Origin: Massilioclostridium sp965141735
GTDB taxonomy: Bacteria; Bacillota; Clostridia; Oscillospirales; Ruminococcaceae
Assembly: GCA_965141735.1 (NCBI GenBank)
Contig: CBCSOX010000099.1
Coordinates: forward strand, 1 to 9,400
Direction: 5' to 3'
DNA length: 9,400 nt
Shown in pieces: positions 1-5,162 of the stretch. The notes beneath the pieces are model-generated. The model saw only the letters and a program-made list of their open reading frames with translations, was not told where the DNA came from and searched no databases. How positions within the stretch are numbered: position 1 is the first letter of the stretch; each line of letters opens with the position of its first letter. The position numbers and the translations under genes are program-made.

Positions 1-59
1 CCATGCGCTGTTTTTCTTTCTCTGCATTTTTTACTCAACCCGAAAGCTTTTTCAGAACT

Positions 60-81
60 CCCCAGCACAGCCGGGGGTTTT
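60..81 (+). terminator. possible rho-independent terminator
   Basis: CCCCAGC and GCCGGGG can pair across a three-base loop, with one A-C mismatch, and TTTT follows. It would end a transcript coming from left of the window. The short T tract and the mismatch keep this weak. Confidence 0.35.
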
Positions 82-91
82 CATCTATAGT

Positions 92-171
92 CAAGACCAC
101 CCGTAAAACGGGTGGCTTGGAGGAGCCCTAAAAGGGCATAGGAAGGCCAGCGCCTAAAAGACGCTGGCCTT
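92..171. repeat. IS end: three consecutive stem-loops
   Basis: Hairpin 1 (92-119) pairs CAAG plus CCACCCG with CGGGTGG plus CTTG around a TAAAA loop, leaving one bulged A at 96. Hairpin 2 (125-137) pairs GCCCT with AGGGC. Hairpin 3 (143-171) has perfect 10-bp arms, AAGGCCAGCG and CGCTGGCCTT, around a 9-base loop. A stem with a bulged base is typical of the ends bound by HUH transposases of this family. The block lies 3' of tnpA. Confidence 0.7.
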
Positions 172-198
172 CACTGCATTCAAGCCGTGGTGGACTGA

Positions 199-651
199 CT
201 ACCGGCTACCCTTGAAAGGGTTGTCGTATTCTTTGGGGATCAATTTATCTTCGAGCATATCCTGCTTTTCTTGCTCCCGGATATATTTCTTGATGGTTGC
301 CTCATTCAGGCCCACGGTGCTCACGTAACACCCCGTTGCCCAAAAGTGCCTGTTCCCGAACTTTTACTTCAGATTCCCGTGTTTCTCAAAAATCATCTTC
401 GCTGTTTTTCCTTTGAGATCCCCCATGAAGCTGGAGACGCAATATTTCGGCGGTATCGACAGCAGCAAGTGTACATGGTCGGGCATCATATGCCCTTCCA
501 GTATCTTTACACCTTTCCATTTGCACAAGTCTCGGATATACTGCTGTATATCCGCACGTAATTGGTTGTGGATGTTTTTCCTCGGATACTTTGGTCTGAG
601 CACGATGTGGTACTTGTATACCCACTTACTATGTGCTACACTGTTTGTCAT
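199..651 (-). pseudogene. tnpA: IS200/IS605-family TnpA transposase with internal nonsense codon
   Basis: This would be a 150-residue Y1 transposase that cuts and rejoins single-stranded IS ends. The start ATG (649-651) follows an AGGAAAGG site (661-668) by 9 bases. The N-terminal part shows the family pattern W-Y-K-Y-H (residues 10-15) and the metal-binding HUH motif H59-V60-H61 in the context MMPDHVHLLL. Codon 96 is TAA (364-366). Without it the frame continues to a normal C-terminus, with FGNRHFWATG, then K-K-Y123-I-R-E-Q carrying the probable nucleophile Tyr123, and stop at 199-201. The length with the stop repaired matches the family. The predicted 95-residue product lacks the catalytic tyrosine, so the copy is probably inactive unless the stop is read through, is a sequencing error, or the element is acted on in trans. 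The stop probably replaced a Tyr codon (TAY to TAA), since related proteins as I recall them have Tyr there. Confidence 0.9.
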
Positions 652-734
652 AGAGCAACACCTTTCCTTCTTTTTGACGGCTTGATCATCGTCATTATAT
701 CTGGAATGGTGTTGCTCTTGCTTAAGCCTCCTAT

Positions 735-759
735 CCCACCCGCGTAGCGGGGGTTTTTT
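735..759 (+). terminator. IS outer-end hairpin, also terminator-like
   Basis: CCCGC (739-743) pairs with GCGGG (747-751) around a three-base loop, and TTTTTT follows at 754-759. By position it is the left-end (tnpA-proximal) IS hairpin. On the plus strand it also has the form of an intrinsic terminator, which would stop plus-strand transcripts leaving the element. Confidence 0.5.
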
Positions 760-807
760 GTAGGGTACTCCGCTTCGCGCTCTCCCCTTACTTGCTTAAG
801 CATAACG

Positions 808-838
808 AAAAGGGCCGCAACACGTGCGGCCCTTTTTA
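808..838. terminator. strong bidirectional rho-independent terminator
   Basis: Perfect 9-bp arms AGGGCCGCA (811-819) and TGCGGCCCT (825-833) enclose a five-base loop. TTTTT follows on the plus strand and TTTT on the minus strand. It is the likely 3' end of the minus-strand transcript that begins near 2348. It may also have served the unit left of the IS before insertion. Confidence 0.8.
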
Positions 839-2348
839 TAATAAGAATATTCAGTTTTTAAGAAAATGTCCGAAAGAAATGAACTATTTCGGTGGACTCA
901 CTCCTATCTGATTAAAGATTCAGTATTCCTGACCTCCTGAAGAATTTGTATTTCATACAATCAAATCCTTTCGTGAGGTTATCATTGGATTAGAAATGCC
1001 ACCAGATATTCGAAAAAACTTTCGTAACGACTTTTAACACCTTCTAAAAAATGTTTCCAAGAACATCGTTTTAATCAGATTCCGAAAACAGTCAAGCTTC
1101 CGGTTTCCTATTCGTCACACCGAATAACACATCCGGTGTTTCTCGATCATGCTAATGCATCGGACGATACCTCATGTTCATATTATTTATGAAAGTGTTT
1201 TCTCCAGATCCGAAAGTCCAGGGATTTTATCCCTCAACTTCTCAGTTCTGAGGACTATTTTTAGTACATCGGACTGTACCTCTCTCACTTTGGTAGTTGT
1301 TTCAGCAGCATTTCATTTGTTTTAGATTTCTCCGCTAACAATTCAGTTGCTGCAAAAGCCTTTTATCCCATTGGACCCTACCTCGTTTCGAATTTTTCAC
1401 TTGCAGTTTCACAATCGGCTCCGAGGATTTGACTCATTGCCCCCTGTGATTCCTGTAGAAGTTAACTAGCACATTGGAGTATACCTCTCACTTCATAAAT
1501 ATTGTATCAAATTTGTCTGAGGTGATCGAAACGGAATTGCCGCCTGTCTTCCCCAAGCAAATTTATTGAGCATGTGGTAGCTCTCACAGCCTTTCTTTGT
1601 TTTTGATATAAAAGCACCGGAATAAACCATACTCTTCATAAACGAACTGATTTCACTGGTCTTTTTTCCCGCCATCGAGCAGGGTTCCAACAAATCTACT
1701 CACTTACTAATTTCTGCCTCTCTCCCAAATGTGCCTTTTCATTTCAAAAACAGTTTGAAAAGCGGTGTCATGTCTTCTTATTCGTTCCTCAAATGTGCAC
1801 CAGTTCTAAAAACTTGTTTGCTGATTGCCGTAAATCTGCCACACTGGGTCAGCCTTCGGCGATTTGGGAACTGTAAAAAAACACTCAAATATGTTGTCGT
1901 GCAATCAAACAGACCTCACATTTGGCACACAGTTTTCAGTCCGTAGTCCCGGACAGTTAAAACTGCAACAACTGAATGGAGGTGATCGCCACACGTAAAA
2001 GACGTTTCTATAAAAGATTTTTACCCGTTCAAAACATTTTTTATCAGCCTATTTTAAGGCAACTATTCCAAATCTCTATTGAAATATTGATCAAAAATAA
2101 CCCAGCGAACGGATAACAGTTTCATTTCTGAAAAATCTAAACCCATGAATTTCAATCCATTAAAAGTTGGAATGCATTGATCCAGTTCTCAAAATGAAAT
2201 CTGGCTCTCTGCTCATTCCCGCAAAAATCTATAAGTTTAAATCTCCTATTGTGTGGGAACACCGATTCAGTTGTGACATCGACACTGGTTTCTCTGAACT
2301 ATCCATTGGTGTCACGCCCTTTCTAAAATCATTTGGGTTATTTTCTGT
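839..2348 (-). ncRNA. candidate long noncoding (or micro-ORF) transcript, about 1.5 kb
   Basis: No ORF with a credible start, codon pattern and known family is visible on either strand here. The stretch is clearly more AT-rich than its coding neighbours. A perfect consensus promoter at 2355-2383 points leftward into it, and the next clear terminator in that direction is at 808-838. Local stems occur on the transcribed strand: AGGGAT/ATCCCT around 1218-1232, CTCAG/CTGAG at 1241-1252, and ACACCG/CGGTGT near 1115-1138. Diverged tandem units lie at 1152-1487. A 66-codon minus-strand open frame at 1493-1693 has no Shine-Dalgarno site I trust and is not recognised. Alternatives are a decayed gene cluster or a string of very short peptides. 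The existence of the transcript is inferred, and no known RNA family was recognised. Confidence 0.35.
1152..1487 (-). repeat. diverged tandem units of about 103 bp with a 22-nt conserved core
   Basis: Four cores lie at 1152-1173, 1261-1282, 1363-1384 and 1466-1487, spaced 109, 102 and 103 bases. Read on the minus strand each is GAGGTA, two variable bases, STCC, R, ATG, one variable codon, then TAA or TAG. The DNA between cores is also colinear: CAG falls exactly 11-13 bases after each TAR (1453-1455, 1350-1352, 1248-1250), and AAATC follows 34-36 bases after it (1426-1430, 1325-1329, 1223-1227). Unit identity is otherwise low, so this is an old tandem duplication or one under constraint at the core. 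A possible degenerate fifth core lies near 983-1003. It does not look like CRISPR: the cores are short, imperfect and the spacers are related to each other. Confidence 0.6.
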
Positions 2349-2354
2349 ATCTTC

Positions 2355-2383
2355 ATTATAGCATTAGCCATGTGAAATGTCAA
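2355..2383 (-). promoter_or_regulatory. perfect consensus sigma-A promoter, leftward
   Basis: Read on the minus strand, TTGACA (2378-2383) and TATAAT (2355-2360) are separated by exactly 17 bases. The predicted start is near 2348. No recognisable gene follows for 1.5 kb, which makes the strength of this promoter notable. Confidence 0.75.
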
Positions 2384-2435
2384 TAACTTTTTTCAAATAT
2401 TTTTTGTTTTTTTATGGACTATATGTTATTATTTT

Positions 2436-2447
2436 GTCAATATTGAC
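2436..2447. promoter_or_regulatory. palindrome GTCAATATTGAC over a -35 box
   Basis: A perfect 12-bp palindrome overlaps the -35 hexamer of the DUF1292 promoter. It shares TGTCAATA with the opposing promoter region (2378-2385). It could be a repressor operator, but part of the similarity comes simply from the -35 consensus. Confidence 0.35.
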
Positions 2448-2471
2448 TTTAGCGCGCCGACGCGGTACAAT
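2443..2471 (+). promoter_or_regulatory. sigma-A promoter of the DUF1292 gene
   Basis: TTGACT (2443-2448), a 17-base spacer and TACAAT (2466-2471) lie 32 bases upstream of the start codon. The promoter is divergent to the one at 2355-2383, and the two -35 boxes are about 60 bp apart. Confidence 0.75.
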
Positions 2472-2503
2472 AGCTGTATTCAAAAACGAAAGGACGGGAT
2501 CCC

Positions 2504-2815
2504 ATGGAACTGGACGAAGAATTCATGCCCGAGATCTACACCTTGGAAGATGAAGAAGGAAACTCCCTGACATTTGAACTGCTCGACACCCTTGAGCTTG
2601 ACGACGAGCGTTACTTTGCGCTCATGCCATATTTTGAGTCGGCGGAGGAGATGATTGACGACGACGGAGAGCTGGTCATACTCAAAGAAGAGATCGTCGA
2701 CGGCGAATCGATGATGGCTTCGATTGACGACGATGAAGAATACGACCGCGTTGGCGCAATTATGCTCGAGAGGATCTCGAAACTGTTTGACGATGAGGAC
2801 GAAGAAGAGGAATAG
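2504..2815 (+). CDS. DUF1292 (YrzB-like) small acidic protein
   Basis: This is a 103-residue, strongly acidic protein. ATG at 2504 follows GAAAGGA (2488-2494) with 9 bases between. The family pattern is clear: an N-terminal segment E-I-Y-T-L-E-D-E-E-G-N (about 10-20) followed by F-E-L-L-D-T-L-E-L-D, a central E-L-V-I-L-K-E-E strand (about 56-63), then S-I-D-D-D-E-E-Y-D-R-V (about 73-83), and a poly-acid tail. DUF1292 proteins are widespread in Firmicutes, have no established biochemical role, and are often found near ruvX/yrzL. That neighbourhood is absent here, and the gene stands alone behind its own promoter. No signal peptide or membrane segment is seen, so it is presumably cytosolic. No GC-rich terminator follows directly; there is only a T-rich stretch at 2822-2835 before the 6S promoter. 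The family call is confident; the function is unknown. Confidence 0.88.
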   Translation: MELDEEFMPEIYTLEDEEGNSLTFELLDTLELDDERYFALMPYFESAEEMIDDDGELVILKEEIVDGESMMASIDDDEEYDRVGAIMLERISKLFDDEDEEEE

Positions 2816-2839
2816 TTGTTAATTTTTTTGTTTTTGGGC

Positions 2840-2867
2840 TTGTAATTTATACAAAAAATGATATAAT
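2840..2867 (+). promoter_or_regulatory. promoter of the 6S-like RNA
   Basis: TTGTAA (2840-2845), a 16-base spacer and a perfect TATAAT (2862-2867) place the start near 2874-2876. That is a few bases before the closing stem of the structured RNA. Confidence 0.65.
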
Positions 2868-2874
2868 AAATATT

Positions 2875-3107
2875 GTTTATTGACTGCCTTGTCTCGTTTG
2901 TACAGATTTATTAATCCAACACTTTAATAACGGGAGCCCGAACTCTTCTTATGGATTGCAGACCTCCCGCCTCGGCGGAAGAAGGGAGCGCGAAGTAAGA
3001 AGGAGGGCACCCACCTGTCGCAAGACGGGTTCTTACTTTCTGTACGACGGCAAGGTGGTTACCTTTTAAAAATTCCTGCCCGCTTTTTGGCGGGCAGTTT
3101 TGTTTTG
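2875..3107 (+). ncRNA. ssrS: 6S RNA (SsrS-like)
   Basis: 6S RNA mimics an open promoter and binds housekeeping RNA polymerase. The layout fits a long rod with a central bubble. The closing stem is ACTGCCTTG (2883-2891) with CAAGGTGGT (3051-3059), followed by GTACAG (2900-2905) with CTGTAC (3040-3045). Then comes a large internal region holding a small GCAA-capped hairpin on its 3' side (3013-3030). An upper stem TCTTCTTA (2944-2951) pairs with TAAGAAGG (2996-3003), topped by CTCCC/GGGAG (2964-2968 with 2984-2988). It has its own promoter and an intrinsic terminator, and the mature part is about 185 nt. It lies immediately before tcdA, as bsrA lies before yrvM in Bacillus subtilis, which supports the call independently. 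The exact 5' and 3' ends are estimates. Confidence 0.82.
3076..3107 (+). terminator. rho-independent terminator of the 6S-like RNA
   Basis: CTGCCCGC (3076-3083) and GCGGGCAG (3090-3097) form a perfect 8-bp stem with a 6-base loop, followed by TTTTGTTTTG. It ends only 13 bases before the tcdA start, so tcdA expression probably depends on read-through of this terminator. No separate promoter is visible between them. Confidence 0.85.
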
Positions 3108-3120
3108 TGGAGGATTTTTT

Positions 3121-3849
3121 ATGGCGCATTGGCTGGACAGGACAGAGTTACTCATCGGCGCTCCGGCGCTCCGGCGCCTCGGCAAGGCGCGTGTGGCGGT
3201 GATCGGCTTGGGGGGCGTGGGCGGAGCCGCCGCAGAGGCAGTCTGCCGCGCAGGTGTGGGCAGCCTGCTTGTCATGGACCACGACGTGGTCGACATCACC
3301 AACTGCAACCGACAGCTGTTTGCAACCGCCCAGACCGTGGGCATGGACAAATGCCGAGCCGCTGCGGACCGGCTGCTCAGCATCAACCCCGCGCTCGACC
3401 TCATCTCCCTGCCAAAATTTTATGGCGAAGAGACGCGGGAGGAGCTGTTTGAATTTTGCCCGGATTTTGTGATCGACGCAATCGACACGGTCACCTCCAA
3501 GCTCGACCTCGCACAGGCTTGCAGGGAGCGCCAAGTGCCTCTGGTGATGTGCATGGGCACCGGCAACCGCCTCGACCCAACCGCCTTTTGCACCGGCACT
3601 ATCGAGGACACTGCCGGCTGCGGCTGTGCACTTGCTCGTGTCATGCGCCGGGAGCTCAAGCGGCGGGGAATCACGGGGCAGCCGGTTGTCTATTCGGTGG
3701 AGCCCCCGCTCAAACGGGTCGCACAGGATTCTCCTCAGGGGCGCCACTCCCCCGCAAGCATCTCTTTTTGCCCTCCCGCCGCTGGTTACGCGCTCGCCTC
3801 CTACGTGATCAACCAGCTCATGCGGCGTGACCTCGCCAAGGACGACTGA
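3121..3849 (+). CDS. tcdA: tRNA threonylcarbamoyladenosine dehydratase (TcdA/YrvM)
   Basis: This 242-residue E1-like (ThiF/MoeB superfamily) enzyme uses ATP to cyclise N6-threonylcarbamoyladenosine at tRNA position 37 to ct6A. The start at 3121 is chosen over an in-frame ATG at 3100 because GGAGGA (3109-3114) sits 6 bases before it, while 3100 lies inside the terminator. Visible motifs are the nucleotide-binding GLGGVGG (29-35), the acidic turn D53-H-D55 after it, N63-R64-Q65, DAIDTVTSK (119-127), and MGTGNRLDP (145-153). These are followed by the TcdA-type segments RVMRRELKRRGI and VVYS, and a SISF...GYALASYVI C-terminus. Length and motif order match TcdA rather than MoeB or ThiF: there is no C-terminal rhodanese domain and no CxxC zinc pairs. 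The protein is cytosolic. It is transcribed after the 6S-like RNA and is probably monocistronic, with a terminator at 4008-4045. Confidence 0.93.
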   Translation: MAHWLDRTELLIGAPALRRLGKARVAVIGLGGVGGAAAEAVCRAGVGSLLVMDHDVVDITNCNRQLFATAQTVGMDKCRAAADRLLSINPALDLISLPKFYGEETREELFEFCPDFVIDAIDTVTSKLDLAQACRERQVPLVMCMGTGNRLDPTAFCTGTIEDTAGCGCALARVMRRELKRRGITGQPVVYSVEPPLKRVAQDSPQGRHSPASISFCPPAAGYALASYVINQLMRRDLAKDD

Positions 3850-4162
3850 AGCAGGCACTTCGGGAAGACAAGATGTGCGGGATGCGGGCGGTCCGGGTTC
3901 AAACAGACGGACGCAGGCTGCAAATATGCACCCTGCACCATTCCATCTCCTGCTCAGCGGACATCAAGCCGCAGACCAAAACCATCCAGTTAGAATCAGC
4001 CTCAACTGCAGCTTCAGTCTCACTCTGGAGCTGCTTTTCTTTTTTGCCTCTCTCCACCAAATGGCCACAGCTTCCAGTGGCAGTTCTCTGACCAGCCGAA
4101 TCAAGAGACCGCTGTATAAATGCGCCAGCCTGGTGAAAGACTAGGACAGAGGAGGGATTGGA
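3850..4162 (+). other. intergenic, no gene recognised
   Basis: This 313-base gap holds the terminator at 4008-4045 and, at its right end, the GGAGGG ribosome site (4151-4156) of the next gene. A plus-strand open frame running 3827-4144 overlaps the tcdA end, is low-complexity in composition and has no ribosome site. I see no promoter with both boxes; only a TATAAA at 4115-4120 could be a -10. Confidence 0.6.
4008..4045 (+). terminator. rho-independent terminator after tcdA
   Basis: GCAGCTTCAG (4008-4017) pairs with CTGGAGCTGC (4025-4034) over 10 bp with one G-U wobble and a 7-base loop, followed by TTTTCTTTTTT. It lies 158 bases after the tcdA stop. Confidence 0.8.
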
Positions 4163-4516
4163 TTGAAGCAAAAGACACATTTTATCGTGACGGGTGCAGT
4201 GGCGGGTTTGCTCAACGGCCTATTCGGCGCTGGCGGAGGGGTAGCGGTTGTTCCGCTGCTCGAGCAGGCAGGCATTGAAGCGCGCAAATCCCACGCGACC
4301 TCGATTGCGATTATCGCCGCGCTCTCGGTGGTGAGCGCAGCATTTTATCTTTTCAACGGCAAATTTGACTTCTGGCAGGCCCTGCCCTACCTGCCGTTCG
4401 GGTTGGTTGGCGCGGTTGTGGGCGCCAAGCTCTTGCCTAAAATCCCCAACAAACTGCTCAAACGGATCTTTGGCGGGGTGATGGTCCTCTCCGCCATCCG
4501 CCTGCTGCTGCGATGA
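4163..4516 (+). CDS. half-length TSUP (TauE/SafE, DUF81) permease, N-terminal-type subunit
   Basis: This 117-residue integral membrane protein starts with TTG at 4163, six bases after GGAGGG (4151-4156); no ATG is available in this frame nearby. It has about four hydrophobic segments (roughly 7-32, 44-63, 69-92, 97-115). The first carries the TSUP signature G22-A-G-G-G26 in the context LLNGLFGAGGGVAVVPLL. TSUP transporters normally have about 250 residues, made of two such halves in one chain, and export or import sulfite, sulfonates or other organosulfur anions. Here the halves are separate genes: this stop overlaps the next start (ATGA at 4513-4516), implying translational coupling and 1:1 synthesis. 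A functional transporter would be a heteromer of the two. The substrate cannot be told from sequence, and no sulfur-metabolism gene lies nearby. Confidence 0.87.
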   Translation: MKQKTHFIVTGAVAGLLNGLFGAGGGVAVVPLLEQAGIEARKSHATSIAIIAALSVVSAAFYLFNGKFDFWQALPYLPFGLVGAVVGAKLLPKIPNKLLKRIFGGVMVLSAIRLLLR

Positions 4517-4914
4517 ACTGGCTGGTTGTCGGACTGGTCGGCTTCCTCTCCGGCCTGACCGCTTCCCTTGGGCTGGGCGGCGGTTTTGTACTGCTCATCT
4601 ACCTGACTGCAATTGCAAATGTGGACCAAATGCAGGCGCAGGGGATGAACCTTCTGTTTTTTCTGCCGATCGCGGCCCTCTCCCTCTGGCTGCACGCCAA
4701 AAACGGGCTGGTGGACAAGGCGCCGCTCTGGCCCGCAGTGCTCACCGGGATTGCGGGTGCGGTCGCAGGGGCACTGATCGCCTTTGGCATTCAGACACAT
4801 TGGCTGAGCAAGCTGTTTGCGGGCTTTATTTTAGTCATAGGGGTCAAGGAACTCTTTTTTCAGAAAAAAGAGAAAACACAAACAGTGGAACAGAAGGATC
4901 CCCCTGCCGAGTAG
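4513..4914 (+). CDS. half-length TSUP (TauE/SafE, DUF81) permease, C-terminal-type subunit
   Basis: This 133-residue membrane protein has an ATG that overlaps the previous stop in ATGA. A short first segment (about 3-30) carries the TSUP repeat motif G20-L-G-G-G24. Further hydrophobic segments fall at about 46-62, 71-92 and 97-112. A hydrophilic, charged C-terminal tail (from about 115, K/E/Q rich) is probably cytoplasmic. It pairs with the upstream half to form one full TSUP-like permease. The repeat motif in each half mirrors the internal duplication of ordinary TSUP proteins. The bidirectional terminator at 5056-5091 closes the transcript. Assignment to the superfamily is firm; substrate and direction of transport are unknown. 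Confidence 0.87.
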   Translation: MNWLVVGLVGFLSGLTASLGLGGGFVLLIYLTAIANVDQMQAQGMNLLFFLPIAALSLWLHAKNGLVDKAPLWPAVLTGIAGAVAGALIAFGIQTHWLSKLFAGFILVIGVKELFFQKKEKTQTVEQKDPPAE

Positions 4915-5055
4915 CTGCTCCTTGATTTCGGTTGGTGAGTATGGGACACCACCCCTAACGCCCCAAAGCCTCGTAGCCCGCTCTGCACCCAATCCGCAGG
5001 ACGCGCATCTAGTTGCACCGATGGGGAGAGGGATTTTAAGCGGGTTCGTCTACGC

Positions 5056-5091
5056 AAAAAGGCATGGAAACAATTTGTTTCCATGCCTTTT
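5056..5091. terminator. bidirectional terminator between convergent genes
   Basis: Perfect 12-bp arms GGCATGGAAACA (5061-5072) and TGTTTCCATGCC (5076-5087) enclose a 3-base loop, with AAAAA before and TTTT after. It serves the TSUP pair on the plus strand and the nucleotidyltransferase gene on the minus strand. Confidence 0.88.
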
Positions 5092-5162
5092 GCAATGATT
5101 TCAATCCCAGCCACACAGCGGCCAGTTGCATGCATTCACTTGGGCAGCGCTCTGTTTTTCGA

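Larger units (their letters stand above)
91..760 (-). mobile_element. IS200/IS605-like insertion sequence (tnpA only)
   Basis: A minus-strand Y1-type transposase gene (199-651) is bracketed by hairpin-rich DNA at both ends. There are three stem-loops at 92-171, downstream of tnpA, and one stem-loop at 735-753, upstream of it. The outermost hairpins resemble each other: CCACCCG...CGGGTGG on one side and CCACCCGC...GCGGGGG on the other. This fits the IS200/IS605 family, whose ends are subterminal imperfect hairpins rather than inverted repeats and which make no target duplication. No tnpB is present. The outer boundaries are estimates from hairpin positions: the TCAAG at 91-95 and the end of the T-run near 760. 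The exact cleavage sites cannot be fixed without an empty-site comparison. Confidence 0.75.

Noticed and set aside
1050..1072. Internal terminator on the minus strand (ATGTT/AACAT followed by TTTTTT)
   Set aside because: The stem has only five A/T-rich pairs; too weak to call, though it could shorten the proposed long transcript.
1152..1487. CRISPR-like array
   Set aside because: Cores are short and imperfect, intervals are about 103 bases and the spacers are related to each other; no cas genes are present.
1519..1988. Repeat of GAGGTGATCG at 1519 and 1979
   Set aside because: One 10-base match in 1.5 kb is expected by chance, and the flanks do not align.
3148..3858. Long minus-strand open frame opposite tcdA
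   Set aside because: It is a shadow of the GC-rich tcdA gene, with no ribosome site and no family pattern.
3885..3915. tRNA-like T arm (GGGTTCAAAC)
   Set aside because: No acceptor, D or anticodon arm can be formed around it.
3827..4144. Plus-strand open frame after tcdA
   Set aside because: It overlaps the tcdA end and the terminator, has no ribosome site and matches no family pattern.
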